Source: Rhodoferax ferrireducens (lineage in GTDB: Bacteria; Pseudomonadota; Gammaproteobacteria; Burkholderiales; Burkholderiaceae_C). From it: a DNA stretch of 64,000 bases. The stretch spans positions 58,730 to 122,729 of the forward strand of contig MTEI01000014.1 in assembly GCA_002083775.1 (NCBI GenBank), in the 5' to 3' direction. Below are positions 16,867 to 25,691 of the stretch, one piece after another. The notes under the pieces were generated by a model. That model was given only the letters and a program-made list of their open reading frames with translations, had not been told where the DNA came from and ran no database searches. The position numbers were made by a program, and so were the translations under genes. Every line of letters starts with the position of its first letter. Within the stretch, counting starts at the first letter, position 1.

Positions 16867-18021
16867 ATGTCTTTTGTTTTTGAACGTCCCCCGCTGTGGC
16901 GCCGCCTGCTGCCCTGGATCAGTGGTTTCGACGGGTTGTTGACCCTGGCTGTGTTGCTGCTGGTGGGTGCTGGCCTGCTCACCATGTATTCGGCAGGGTT
17001 CGATCACGGCAGCCGCTTTCAGGACCATGGACGCAACATGCTGATTGCCGGTGCCATTTTGTTCACTGTAGCGCAAATACCGCCGCAGCGTTTGATGAGC
17101 CTGGCTGTACCGCTCTACATTTTGGGGGTGGCGCTGCTGATTGCGGTGGCGGTTTTTGGCGTCACCAAAAAAGGCGCCACGCGCTGGCTGAATGTGGGGG
17201 TGGTCATCCAGCCCAGCGAAATCCTGAAAATCGCCATGCCGCTGATGCTGGCCTGGTGGTTCCAGAAGCGCGAGGGGCAGTTGCGTCCGCTGGACTTTTT
17301 GGTGGCTGGCTTGTTACTGGCGCTGCCGGTGGGGCTGATCATGAAACAGCCGGACCTGGGCACGTCGTTGCTGGTGCTGGCGGCGGGTTTGTCGGTGATC
17401 TTTTTTGCCGGCCTGAGCTGGAAACTGGTGTTGCCGCCGTTGCTGCTGGGCTTGGTGGGCATCACGCTGCTGGTGGTGTTTGAGCCCGAGCTGTGCGCCG
17501 AAGGGGTGAGCTGGCCGCTGCTGCGCGAGTACCAGCAACAGCGGGTGTGCACCTTGCTGGACCCGACGCGTGACCCGTTGGGCAAGGGTTTTCACATCAT
17601 CCAGGGCATGATCGCCATTGGCTCGGGCGGTGTCTGGGGCAAGGGCTTCATGCAGGGCACACAAACCCACCTTGAATTTATCCCCGAGCGCACCACCGAC
17701 TTCATATTTGCGGCGTTTTCCGAGGAGTTTGGTCTGGTGGGCAACCTGCTGCTGATTGCCGCCTTTATTTTCCTGGTGCTGCGCGCGCTGGCCATTGCGC
17801 TGGAGGCGCCCACCGTGTTTTCCCGGTTGCTGGCCGGGGCCATGGCGGCCATCTTCTTTTGTTACGCGTTTGTCAACATGGGCATGGTCAGCGGCATTCT
17901 GCCAGTGGTGGGGGTGCCGCTGCCGTTCATCAGCTACGGCGGCACGGCCATGGTCACGCTGGGGTTGGGGCTGGGCATTTTGATGTCGATTGCCAAGTCC
18001 AAGCGGCTGGTTCAGTCATAA
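16867..18021 (+). CDS. rodA: Rod-shape SEDS peptidoglycan glycosyltransferase RodA
   Basis: A 384-residue polytopic inner-membrane protein of the SEDS family, the glycan polymerase of the elongasome. Signatures: KKGATRWLNVG, IQPSEILKIAMPLMLAWW, KQPDLGTSLLV and the C-terminal PVVGVPLPFISYGG. The cytoplasmic N-terminus and about ten hydrophobic segments fit RodA. The partner transpeptidase PBP2 (mrdA) is not in the window; mreB genes are also absent, so rodA is here preceded by dtd rather than mrdA, or mrdA lies elsewhere. Confidence 0.95.
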   Translation: MSFVFERPPLWRRLLPWISGFDGLLTLAVLLLVGAGLLTMYSAGFDHGSRFQDHGRNMLIAGAILFTVAQIPPQRLMSLAVPLYILGVALLIAVAVFGVTKKGATRWLNVGVVIQPSEILKIAMPLMLAWWFQKREGQLRPLDFLVAGLLLALPVGLIMKQPDLGTSLLVLAAGLSVIFFAGLSWKLVLPPLLLGLVGITLLVVFEPELCAEGVSWPLLREYQQQRVCTLLDPTRDPLGKGFHIIQGMIAIGSGGVWGKGFMQGTQTHLEFIPERTTDFIFAAFSEEFGLVGNLLLIAAFIFLVLRALAIALEAPTVFSRLLAGAMAAIFFCYAFVNMGMVSGILPVVGVPLPFISYGGTAMVTLGLGLGILMSIAKSKRLVQS

Positions 18022-18066
18022 CACCAGCGGGCGTCGGGTTGGACCCCAAGCCCTAGAATCCCGGGC

Positions 18067-19527
18067 ATGATTTCACGCGAACCCACCATCGAGCGCTTAG
18101 GCGTTGCCAAATCCCTGCTGCTGACCCCTTTTGGTCTGGATGAAACCCACCTTGGCCGCGCCCTAGCAGCCATCAAGGCGCATCAGGTGGACGAGGCAGA
18201 CCTGTATTTCCAGTACACCCGCAGCGAGGGCTGGAGCCTGGAAGAAGGCATTGTCAAAACCGGCTCCTTCAGCATCGACCAGGGCGTGGGCGTGCGCGCC
18301 GTCAGCGGCGAAAAAACGGCGTTTGCCTACTCGGACGACATCTCTGAGGCGTCGCTCATGGACGCCGCCCATACTGTAAGAACAATTTCGGCTGCAGCCC
18401 AGACGCACAAAGGGCGAGTAGCTTCTAAAAAGATAGCGTCTTCGCGCTCTCTGTACGATGGCTTGGATCCGATTGCCAGCCTGGACAGCACCGCCAAAGT
18501 GGCTTTACTGGAAAAGGTCGAGAAACTGGCGCGTGCCAAAGACCCGCGCGTGGCGCAGGTGATGGCCGGCCTGGCCGCCGAGCACGATGTGGTGCTGGTG
18601 GCGCGTGCCGATGGCACCCTGGCCGCTGACGTGCGCCCGCTGGTGCGCCTGAGCGTTACCGTGATCGCCGAGCAAAAAGGCCGCCGCGAGGTCGGCTCCG
18701 CTGGCGGAGGCGGGCGCTTTGGTTTTGCCTATTTTGACGACGCGCTGATTGAAAAGTATGTGGACGAGGCCGTGACTGCCGCACTGACGAACCTGGAAGC
18801 CCGCCCGGCGCCCGCTGGCGAGATGACGGTGGTACTCGGCCCTGGCTGGCCCGGCATCCTGCTGCACGAAGCCATTGGCCACGGGCTGGAAGGCGACTTT
18901 AACCGCAAGGGCTCCAGCGCTTTCAGCGGGCGCATTGGCCAGCGCGTAGCCGCCAAGGGCGTGACCGTGCTCGACGACGGCACCATTGCCGACCGGCGCG
19001 GGTCGCTGAACGTCGACGACGAAGGCAACGCCAGCGGTCGCAATGTGCTGATTGAGGACGGCATCCTGAAAGGCTACATCCAGGACGCGATGAACGCCCG
19101 CCTGATGGGGGTGCCCACCACCGGCAATGGTCGGCGTGAAAGTTACGCCCATGTGCCGCTGCCGCGCATGACCAACACTTACATGCTGGGTGGCGACAAG
19201 GCGCCGGAAGAAATTGTGGCCAGCATCAAACGTGGCCTGTATGCCACCAACTTTGGCGGTGGCCAGGTAGACATCACCTCGGGCAAATTCGTGTTTTCGG
19301 CGAGCCAGGCGTATTGGGTGGAAAACGGCAAGATTTTGTACCCGGTGAAGGGTGCCACGTTGGTGGGCAGTGGCCCGGAATGCCTTAAACGCGTCAGCAT
19401 GATCGGCAACGACATGAAGCTTGACAGTGGTGTCGGTACCTGCGGCAAAGAGGGGCAAAGCGTCCCGGTGGGCGTGGGTCAGCCCACTCTGCGGCTGGAC
19501 GGTCTGACCGTGGGGGGTACAGCCTAG
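18067..19527 (+). CDS. tldD: Metalloprotease TldD
   Basis: TldD forms a heterodimeric Zn protease with TldE/PmbA that degrades unfolded peptides and processes modified peptides. The zinc motif HEAIGHGLEGD and the conserved GGGQVDITSGKFVF and GVGTCGKEGQSVPVGVGQP blocks are present. 486 residues, as expected. Near residues 106-123 the sequence (SAAAQTHKGRVASKKIASSRS) differs from typical TldD and is encoded by a decayed repeat copy; it lies in a variable loop before LYDGLDPI. No pmbA is in the window. Confidence 0.94.
   Translation: MISREPTIERLGVAKSLLLTPFGLDETHLGRALAAIKAHQVDEADLYFQYTRSEGWSLEEGIVKTGSFSIDQGVGVRAVSGEKTAFAYSDDISEASLMDAAHTVRTISAAAQTHKGRVASKKIASSRSLYDGLDPIASLDSTAKVALLEKVEKLARAKDPRVAQVMAGLAAEHDVVLVARADGTLAADVRPLVRLSVTVIAEQKGRREVGSAGGGGRFGFAYFDDALIEKYVDEAVTAALTNLEARPAPAGEMTVVLGPGWPGILLHEAIGHGLEGDFNRKGSSAFSGRIGQRVAAKGVTVLDDGTIADRRGSLNVDDEGNASGRNVLIEDGILKGYIQDAMNARLMGVPTTGNGRRESYAHVPLPRMTNTYMLGGDKAPEEIVASIKRGLYATNFGGGQVDITSGKFVFSASQAYWVENGKILYPVKGATLVGSGPECLKRVSMIGNDMKLDSGVGTCGKEGQSVPVGVGQPTLRLDGLTVGGTA
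18384..18430 (+). repeat. Palindromic repeat family, copy 6 (inside tldD)
   Basis: CGGCTGCAGCCC, then AAAGGGCGAGTAGCTTC: a decayed plus-orientation copy that stays open in the tldD frame. Confidence 0.5.
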
Positions 19528-19640
19528 TCTGAGCCGCTGGCCCTGTGGTGTCTTTTTCAACTGCAGCACCCCGGCAGATGGCGAACAGGCTGCCTTGCCT
19601 GTCAGCTTGTTGTGAAACGACTGTGCTACATTCTTACCCC

Positions 19641-19718
19641 ATGCGATCAGTCAACTTTTTCTTTAGCTACTTTTGGTTCTCCAGCCCTTCGGCGGTAGAG
19701 AGTCCTGAACGTACCTGA
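19641..19718 (+). CDS. Putative aromatic leader peptide of the DAHP synthase gene
   Basis: A 25-codon ORF beginning ATG 19641 and ending TGA 19716-19718. Codons 6-13 encode FFFSYFWF: five Phe, one Tyr and one Trp in eight codons. Such clusters mark attenuation leader peptides (as in pheL). The ORF lies 21 bp before a strong rho-independent hairpin and 87 bp before the DAHP synthase start. No clear Shine-Dalgarno is seen; a TACATT at 19627-19632 could be a -10 box, which would put the transcript start at or next to the ATG (leaderless). Function is inference from composition and position. Confidence 0.7.
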   Translation: MRSVNFFFSYFWFSSPSAVESPERT

Positions 19719-19748
19719 GCAAAACGTCCTGATTCCTCCAAACCGCCG
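19690..19748 (+). promoter_or_regulatory. Possible antiterminator pairing
   Basis: CGGCGGT (19690-19696), inside the leader ORF ten bases past the aromatic codons, is complementary to ACCGCCG (19742-19748), the 5' arm of the terminator. A ribosome stalled on Phe/Tyr/Trp codons would leave it free to pair and so block termination. This is inference from base complementarity only. Confidence 0.5.
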
Positions 19749-19768
19749 GCACCCCCGGCGGTTTTTTT
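19740..19768 (+). terminator. Attenuator terminator upstream of DAHP synthase
   Basis: AACCGCCGG (19741-19749), loop CACCC, CCGGCGGTT (19755-19763), then a T-run to 19768. A textbook intrinsic terminator located between the leader ORF and the DAHP synthase start, on the same strand, so it would stop transcription before the gene. Confidence 0.85.
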
Positions 19769-19805
19769 ATGTGTTTTTGATGTCCAACTTGCAAGGAAAC
19801 CTTCC

Positions 19806-20948
19806 ATGAATGCCAAAGCCGTTGCCGCGCTCGACCCCGATGCCTGGACCAGTTCTTTGAACGTGAATGCCACCGACAGAACCGGTGAAACCGACAACGA
19901 ACGCATCAAGGACATCACCGTGTTACCCCCGCCAGAACACCTGATCCGGTTTTTCCCCATCAAAGGGACGCCGGTTGAAAAGATGATCAGCGCCACCCGG
20001 CGCAACATCCACCACATCATGGCGGGCAAGGATGACCGCCTGCTGGTGATCATTGGCCCGTGTTCCATCCACGACCCTGCGGCGGCCCTGGACTATGCGC
20101 GCCGCCTCAAGTTGCAGCGTGACAAATATGCGGATTCGCTTGAAATCGTGATGCGCGTGTATTTCGAGAAGCCGCGAACCACTGTGGGCTGGAAAGGCCT
20201 GATCAACGACCCGTACCTCGATGAGAGTTACCGTATCGACGAAGGGCTGCGCATGGCGCGCCAGCTGCTGATTGAGATCAACCGCCTGGGTTTGCCTGCA
20301 GGCAGCGAGTTTCTGGATGTGATCTCGCCGCAATACCTGGGTGACCTGATCAGTTGGGGCGCGATTGGTGCGCGCACCACCGAGAGCCAGGTGCACCGCG
20401 AACTGGCCTCGGGCCTGTCGGCACCGATTGGCTTCAAGAACGGCACCGATGGCAATATCCGCATTGCCACCGACGCCATTCATGCCGCTGCCGGTGGTCA
20501 CCACTTTTTGTCGGTGCACAAAAATGGTCAGGTGGCCATTGTCCAGACCAAGGGCAACAAAGATTGCCACGTGATTTTGCGCGGCGGCAAGGCACCCAAC
20601 TATGACGCGGCCAGTGTGGCCGCTGCTTGCGCCGAGCTGGAAAAGTCCAAGTTGCCGCCCACCCTGATGGTGGATTGCAGCCACGCCAACAGCAGCAAAC
20701 AGCATGAGAAGCAGATCGACGTGGCGCGAGACATCGCCGGGCAGATTGCGGCAGGGTCAAAGCAGGTGTTTGGCGTGATGGTGGAGAGCCACTTGAACGC
20801 GGGAGCACAAAAATTCAGCCCCGGCAAAGACAAAACCGACAAACTGGCCTACGGCCAAAGCATCACCGACGCCTGCCTGGGCTGGGACGATTCGCTGCAG
20901 GTGCTGGAGGTGTTATCGCAAGCCGTGCTGGCGCGCCGCGCGGTCTGA
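19806..20948 (+). CDS. aroG: 3-deoxy-7-phosphoheptulonate (DAHP) synthase, class I
   Basis: Condenses phosphoenolpyruvate with erythrose-4-phosphate, the first step of the shikimate pathway. Class I (AroF/G/H) signatures: IIGPCSIHDPAAALDYA, MRVYFEKPRTTVGWKGLIND, IGARTTESQVHRELASG, and MVDCSHANSSKQ near the C-terminus. 380 residues; the ~30 extra at the N-terminus are common in betaproteobacteria. AAGGAAA before ATG 19806 is the ribosome binding site. The aromatic leader and terminator in front suggest attenuation by Phe/Tyr/Trp. Which isoenzyme (Phe- or Tyr-inhibited) cannot be told; the symbol denotes the family. Confidence 0.94.
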   Translation: MNAKAVAALDPDAWTSSLNVNATDRTGETDNERIKDITVLPPPEHLIRFFPIKGTPVEKMISATRRNIHHIMAGKDDRLLVIIGPCSIHDPAAALDYARRLKLQRDKYADSLEIVMRVYFEKPRTTVGWKGLINDPYLDESYRIDEGLRMARQLLIEINRLGLPAGSEFLDVISPQYLGDLISWGAIGARTTESQVHRELASGLSAPIGFKNGTDGNIRIATDAIHAAAGGHHFLSVHKNGQVAIVQTKGNKDCHVILRGGKAPNYDAASVAAACAELEKSKLPPTLMVDCSHANSSKQHEKQIDVARDIAGQIAAGSKQVFGVMVESHLNAGAQKFSPGKDKTDKLAYGQSITDACLGWDDSLQVLEVLSQAVLARRAV

Positions 20949-21070
20949 GATGCAGGGGCAGCAGCGAATCACTTTGCTACGCTGTCTAATCAAACGTTTC
21001 GCCTGCCAGGGTGAGCGACAGCGGACGGCTATAGCGCGCTTGATCAGGCTAAGCGGTTAGATGACTTTTA

Positions 21071-21110
21071 AGCCTCTAGCCCTTTTGGGTACTGGGCTAG
21101 TAGCTATGAT
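21071..21110 (+). repeat. Palindromic repeat family, copy 7 (overlaps mpl stop)
   Basis: AGCCTCTAGCCC, then TGGGCTAGTAGCTATGAT. It lies between convergent aroG and mpl; the TAG stop of mpl (21106-21104) is inside the repeat's AGCTAT end. Confidence 0.75.
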
Positions 21111-22516
21111 TGTTGAAGTGATTGCAACAGTTTGGCATGCACGCCACCAAAGCCGCCGTTGCTCATGCAGACGATGTGATCACCGGGAAGAGCGGCGCGC
21201 GTGATGGCCGCCACCAGGTCATCGAGCTGATCGCTGACCATCACCCTGTCACCCATGGGTGCCAAGGCACCCACCGCATCCCATCCCAGCCCCGCACTGT
21301 GGCAAAAAGCCAGATCAGCGCTTTCCAGACTCCAGGGCAACAGGGCTTTCATGGTGCCCAGTTTCATGGTGTTGGAGCGCGGCTCAAACACTGCCAGAAT
21401 GCGTTCACCCTCAGGCAGCGTGCTGCGCAAACCGTCCAACGTGGTGCGTATCGCTGTGGGGTGGTGGGCAAAATCGTCATAGACCGTGACCAATCCGGAC
21501 GCCGCGCCACGGCTCAGAGTGACGCTGCCGCGTAGCTCCATGCGGCGTTTCACGTTCTCAAAACTGCCCAGCGCAGCGGCAGCAACCTCGGGCGGCACGC
21601 CCAGGTGTTCGGCGGCAGCGATGGCGGCCAGCGCATTGAGCTGGTTGTGTACACCCGTCAGGCCCCAGCGCACCTGGCCCGCAGCCTGGCCGTGGTGCAG
21701 CACCGCAAAATCGTGCGCTGGACCGACGGCGGTGAAATCACTCACCGCCGCACCAAAGCTGCGCACCTCGCTCCAGCAGCCTTGGTGCAGCACGCGAGCC
21801 AGGCTTTCTTCCAGCCCGTTGACAACGACGCGACCACTGCCATGTGGCCCGGTGCCGGGCACGGTGCGCACCAAATGGTGGAATTGGCGCTCAATGGCTG
21901 CCAGGTCGTCGAAGATGTCGGCATGGTCAAACTCCAGATTGTTCAGTACCGCGGTACGGGGGCGGTAATGCACAAACTTGCTGCGTTTGTCAAAGAATGC
22001 CGTGTCGTATTCGTCCGCCTCGATCACAAAGGCCTTGCCTTGCCCGAGCCGGGCCGAGATGCCAAAATTCAAAGGCACGCCGCCCACCAAAAAACCGGGC
22101 TGCAGCCCTGCACATTCCAGAATCCAGCTGGTCATGGCGGTGGTGGTGGTTTTGCCGTGTGTTCCGGCAATCGCCACCACATGGCGGCCTTGCAGAATGT
22201 GGTCGCTAAGCCATTGGGGGCCACTGGTATAAGGCAAACCTGCATCCAGAATGGCTTCCATCAACGGAAATTTGGCATTGCCGTCGGCCAGACGCGTGCG
22301 GCTGACCACGTTGCCCACGACATAGACATCTGGTTTCAGGCTCAATTGATCGGCACCGAAACCTTCCATCAGGTCAATGCCCAAGGCGCGCAACTGGTCG
22401 CTCATGGGTGGGTAAACCCCGGCGTCGCAACCCGTGACCTTGTGACCCGCCTCGCGCGCCAACGCGGCCAGCCCGCCCATGAAGGTGCCGCAAATACCCA
22501 GAATATGAATGTGCAT
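21104..22516 (-). CDS. mpl: UDP-N-acetylmuramate:L-alanyl-gamma-D-glutamyl-meso-diaminopimelate ligase
   Basis: Re-attaches recycled murein tripeptide to UDP-MurNAc. Mur-ligase features: N-terminal HILGICGTFMGGLA, the P-loop GTHGKTTTTAM, and the C-terminal DDFAHHPTAIRTTL. 470 residues, normal for Mpl and distinct from MurC by its start. Together with anmK and ampD in this window it represents the peptidoglycan recycling pathway, although the genes are not clustered. The last codons and stop overlap a palindromic repeat. Confidence 0.94.
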   Translation of the reverse strand: MHIHILGICGTFMGGLAALAREAGHKVTGCDAGVYPPMSDQLRALGIDLMEGFGADQLSLKPDVYVVGNVVSRTRLADGNAKFPLMEAILDAGLPYTSGPQWLSDHILQGRHVVAIAGTHGKTTTTAMTSWILECAGLQPGFLVGGVPLNFGISARLGQGKAFVIEADEYDTAFFDKRSKFVHYRPRTAVLNNLEFDHADIFDDLAAIERQFHHLVRTVPGTGPHGSGRVVVNGLEESLARVLHQGCWSEVRSFGAAVSDFTAVGPAHDFAVLHHGQAAGQVRWGLTGVHNQLNALAAIAAAEHLGVPPEVAAAALGSFENVKRRMELRGSVTLSRGAASGLVTVYDDFAHHPTAIRTTLDGLRSTLPEGERILAVFEPRSNTMKLGTMKALLPWSLESADLAFCHSAGLGWDAVGALAPMGDRVMVSDQLDDLVAAITRAALPGDHIVCMSNGGFGGVHAKLLQSLQQS

Positions 22517-22600
22517 GGTCTGATTCTAGAGAGCCAGTCCACCGCAACCGGTGGCCTTACAGCCTGGCGGCTGGGTGAATCAGGGCAAAATCTGCGCCAT

Positions 22601-23194
22601 ATGACCGAATTGCAGATGGAAATTGCCGCACAGGCCGCCCGCTGTGTGGTGGAGGAGGGACTGGAATATGGTCCGGCCAAACGTCGGGCGGTCAAGGCCT
22701 TGGGTTTGCCACCCCGTACCGCGCTTCCGGGCAATGACCTGGTGGAAGATGCGGTGCATGACTACATTGCCGTGTTTTGTGCGGACACCCAACCCAGCGA
22801 ATTGCTGGCGCTGCGGCATTTGGCCTTGCTCTGGATGGAGCGGCTGCACGCGTTTCGCCCACATTTGGGCGGGGCGGTGTGGCATGGCACGGCCACGCGT
22901 TTGTCAGATATTTACCTTCAGTTATTTTGTGATGATTGCAAATCTGCCGAGATTGCGCTGATAGATCAACACGTCAGTTATGTGCCACGCAGTGTGACGG
23001 GCTTCAACGGTGAGACCGTGGATGCCTTGAGCGTGCACGCGTTTTGTCCGGACTTGAAAGAGGAGGTGGGTGTGCATTTGATGATTTATGACCGGGATGA
23101 TGTGCGTGGTGCGCTCATCCCCGATGCCAAAGGGCGTGCGCCGCGTGGTGACATCCGGGCGCTGCGCCGCTTGATGGGTGAGGTGCTGCCTTGA
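22601..23194 (+). CDS. Conserved protein of unknown function (possible nucleotidyltransferase-like fold)
   Basis: A 197-residue protein starting at ATG 22601 (MTELQMEIAAQAARCVVEEG); the frame is open much further upstream, but that part is antisense to mpl. No signal peptide or membrane segment. The segment WHGTATRLSDIYLQLFCDD, followed by KSAEIALID, faintly recalls the G-S-x-R-SDID core of minimal nucleotidyltransferases, but I would not assign function on it. It is divergent from mpl and its stop overlaps the TTG start of the TlpA-like gene, so the two are probably cotranscribed. Confidence 0.75.
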   Translation: MTELQMEIAAQAARCVVEEGLEYGPAKRRAVKALGLPPRTALPGNDLVEDAVHDYIAVFCADTQPSELLALRHLALLWMERLHAFRPHLGGAVWHGTATRLSDIYLQLFCDDCKSAEIALIDQHVSYVPRSVTGFNGETVDALSVHAFCPDLKEEVGVHLMIYDRDDVRGALIPDAKGRAPRGDIRALRRLMGEVLP

Positions 23195-23733
23195 GCGCGC
23201 CGCAGGTTGGCAGCTCGCGCCGTACTTGGCTGGCTGCCGCGGGTGTGGCGCTGGTGGCAGGCGGCACCGCCTATGGCCTGCGTAGCCCAACGTGTGCAGG
23301 TAGAGAGCCGGGGCCGGTGGAGGAGGCTTTTTGGCAGCAGGAATTCAGCCAGACCGACGGCAGCGCGCTTCGTATGGCGCATTTCAGGGGTAAGCCCTTG
23401 GTGGTGAACTTCTGGGCCACGTGGTGCCCGCCTTGCGTGGAGGAGTTGCCGCTATTGAGTGCCTTTTTTGTTGAAAATAAGTCTAAAAGCTGGCAAGTGC
23501 TGGGTTTGGCGGTCGATCAGCCTAGCGCGGTGAAGCGGTTCCAGGCGCAGAATCCACTCTCGTTTCCAGTGGCTTTGGCGGGTATGCAAGGCACCGACCT
23601 GAGCCGTTCGCTCGGTAACTTGAGTGGTGGTCTGCCGTTTACAGTGGTGTTTGGCGCGGCGGGGGAGGTTCGGCATCGTAAAATAGGCAGGCTGTCACCT
23701 GACGACCTTAATGCCTGGGTGCGGTTGGAGTAG
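23191..23733 (+). CDS. TlpA/ResA-like thiol-disulfide oxidoreductase
   Basis: A 180-residue exported thioredoxin with the redox motif WCPPC in NFWATWCPPCVEELP and the cis-Pro region GGLPFTVVF. The N-terminus SSRRTWLAAAGVALVAGG looks like a Tat-type signal (twin Arg then a hydrophobic run), unusual for this family. The start is a TTG at 23191 overlapping the previous stop (TTGA). Such proteins reduce periplasmic disulfides, often for cytochrome c maturation; no such cluster adjoins it. Confidence 0.85.
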   Translation: MSAPQVGSSRRTWLAAAGVALVAGGTAYGLRSPTCAGREPGPVEEAFWQQEFSQTDGSALRMAHFRGKPLVVNFWATWCPPCVEELPLLSAFFVENKSKSWQVLGLAVDQPSAVKRFQAQNPLSFPVALAGMQGTDLSRSLGNLSGGLPFTVVFGAAGEVRHRKIGRLSPDDLNAWVRLE

Positions 23734-23783
23734 GCTTAGAGGCCGGTCCTTTTGGTGGTAAAATACCGTCTTTTGGGTTGAAT

Positions 23784-23813
23784 TTGACGCATCTTGCCGT
23801 CAGTTGATGTAAA
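23784..23813 (+). promoter_or_regulatory. Candidate promoter of accBC
   Basis: TTGACG (23784-23789), 18-bp spacer, TGTAAA (23808-23813), about 50 bp before the accB ATG. Matches are 5/6 and 4/6 to the sigma70 consensus. Confidence 0.4.
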
Positions 23814-23861
23814 TAAAAGCTGAATCAACCTGAATTTCCCTCACTGTTCGTTGGAGACCTC

Positions 23862-24314
23862 ATGGACCTTAGAAAACTTAAAACTCTGATCGACCTGGTA
23901 TCAGAGTCAAACGTCTCGGAGCTGGAGATCACAGAAGCCGAGGGCAAGGTGCGCATCGTCAAGGGCGGCGGCGTGATGGTTCCCCACTATGTTCAAGCCG
24001 CGGCGCCAGCGCCCACCATGTCTGCGCCTTCGGTTATGGCGAACGCTGAGCTAGCTGAACCCGCCGTGGTGGCCGAGACCGGCCATGCCACTAAATCGCC
24101 GATGGTCGGAACGTTTTACCGCTCGGCCACACCGGGCGCCAAGGCTTTCGTGGAGGTGGGCGACGCCGTCAAGGAAGGCGACACGCTGTGCATCATTGAG
24201 GCGATGAAGATTCTCAACGAGATCGAAGCCGACAAGACCGGCACCATCAAGCGCATCCTGGCTGAAAACGGTCAGGCGGTTGAGTACGGCCAACCGTTGT
24301 TCATCATCGAGTGA
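23862..24314 (+). CDS. accB: Biotin carboxyl carrier protein of acetyl-CoA carboxylase
   Basis: Carries biotin between the carboxylase and transferase halves of acetyl-CoA carboxylase, the first step of fatty acid synthesis. The biotinylation site is K116 in EAMKILNE; an Ala/Pro-rich linker (about 45-80) separates the N-terminal part from the biotinyl domain, which also has the thumb-type insertion typical of AccB. 150 residues. GGAG precedes ATG 23862. accC follows after 15 bp. Confidence 0.96.
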   Translation: MDLRKLKTLIDLVSESNVSELEITEAEGKVRIVKGGGVMVPHYVQAAAPAPTMSAPSVMANAELAEPAVVAETGHATKSPMVGTFYRSATPGAKAFVEVGDAVKEGDTLCIIEAMKILNEIEADKTGTIKRILAENGQAVEYGQPLFIIE

Positions 24315-24329
24315 TGCCGGGCACCCTCC

Positions 24330-25682
24330 ATGTTTAAAAAGATCCTGATTGCCAACCGTGGCGAAATTGCCTTGCGCATCCAGCGTGCCTGTCGCGAGAT
24401 GGGTATCAAGGCTGTGATGGTCTATTCAGAGGCAGACCGCGAAGCCAAGTATGTCAAGCTGGCGGAAGAGGCTGTCTGTATTGGCCCGGCGCCGTCTGGC
24501 TTGAGTTATCTGAATATGCCCGCCATCATCTCGGCAGCGGAGGTGACCGATTCCGAGGCCATTCACCCTGGCTACGGCTTTCTGAGCGAGAACGCTGACT
24601 TTGCCGAGCGGGTCGAGCGCAGCGGTTTCCAGTTCATTGGCCCTACGCCAGAGTCCATTCGCATCATGGGCGACAAGGTGTCGGCCAAGCAGGCCATGAT
24701 CAAGGCCGGTGTGCCGTGTGTGCCTGGGTCCGAAGGTGAGTTGCCGGATGACCCCGTGCAGATCAAGCGAATCGCCAAGACCATTGGTTACCCGGTCATC
24801 ATCAAGGCAGCCGGTGGCGGTGGCGGGCGTGGCATGCGCGTTGTGCATACCGAGGCAGCGCTGATCAACGCCGTGGCCATGACCAAGAACGAAGCCGGTG
24901 CGGCCTTCAACAACCCGGCGGTGTATATGGAGAAGTTTCTCCAGAACCCGCGCCACATCGAAATCCAGATCCTGGCCGACAAGTTCAAAAATGCGGTGTA
25001 TCTCGGTGAACGTGATTGCTCCATGCAGCGCCGTCATCAGAAAGTGATTGAGGAAGCGCCTGCGCCTGGCATTCCCCGTAAGGTCATCGAGCGTATTGGC
25101 GACCGCTGTGTGGCGGCTTGCAAGCGCATTGGCTACCGTGGGGCAGGTACCTTTGAGTTTCTGTTTGAAGACGGTGAGTTTTACTTCATCGAGATGAACA
25201 CCCGCGTGCAGGTGGAGCACCCCGTGACAGAGATGACCACCGGCATTGACATCGTCAAGACGCAGATCATGGTGGCGGCGGGTGAGAAATTGCCATTCAC
25301 ACAGCGCCAGATCCAGATCCGCGGCCATGCCATCGAGTGTCGACTGAATGCGGAAGACTCGTACAAGTTCATCCCGTCTCCCGGGCGCATCACCATGTGG
25401 CACCCACCGGGCGGGCCTGGTATCCGTGTGGACTCCCATGTGTACACCAACTACTTTGTACCGCCGAATTACGACTCGATGATTGGCAAGCTCATCGCCC
25501 ACGGCGATACCCGTGAGCAGGCCTTGGCGCGCATGCGTACCGCGTTGGGCGAAACGGTGGTGGAGGGCATCAACACCAACATCGCCTTGCACCGGGAACT
25601 GATGATTGACGCCAAGTTCATGGTGGGCGGAACCAATATCCATTATCTGGAAGGCTGGCTGGCCGATCACACCCGCAAATGA
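24330..25682 (+). CDS. accC: Biotin carboxylase subunit of acetyl-CoA carboxylase
   Basis: ATP-dependent carboxylation of biotin on AccB. 450 residues, the normal length. Visible are [14 protein letters not shown] at the start, the glycine-rich ATP loop [13 protein letters not shown], the catalytic region [17 protein letters not shown], and IECRLNAED. In an accB-accC-prmA run, as in many gammaproteobacteria and betaproteobacteria. An antisense open frame over this gene is a shadow. Confidence 0.97.
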   Translation: MFKKILIANRGEIALRIQRACREMGIKAVMVYSEADREAKYVKLAEEAVCIGPAPSGLSYLNMPAIISAAEVTDSEAIHPGYGFLSENADFAERVERSGFQFIGPTPESIRIMGDKVSAKQAMIKAGVPCVPGSEGELPDDPVQIKRIAKTIGYPVIIKAAGGGGGRGMRVVHTEAALINAVAMTKNEAGAAFNNPAVYMEKFLQNPRHIEIQILADKFKNAVYLGERDCSMQRRHQKVIEEAPAPGIPRKVIERIGDRCVAACKRIGYRGAGTFEFLFEDGEFYFIEMNTRVQVEHPVTEMTTGIDIVKTQIMVAAGEKLPFTQRQIQIRGHAIECRLNAEDSYKFIPSPGRITMWHPPGGPGIRVDSHVYTNYFVPPNYDSMIGKLIAHGDTREQALARMRTALGETVVEGINTNIALHRELMIDAKFMVGGTNIHYLEGWLADHTRK

Positions 25683-25691
25683 GGGCGTGGC

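Noticed and set aside
21605..22600. 5' extension of the gene at 22601 to 21605
   Set aside because: The extra part is antisense to mpl and not protein-like. The family-like sequence begins at ATG 22601.
23462..23500. Suspected repeat copy inside the TlpA-like gene
   Set aside because: Only short AT-rich similarity (AAAATAAGTCTAAAAGCTGG). It lacks the inner palindrome, and the protein sequence here fits the family.
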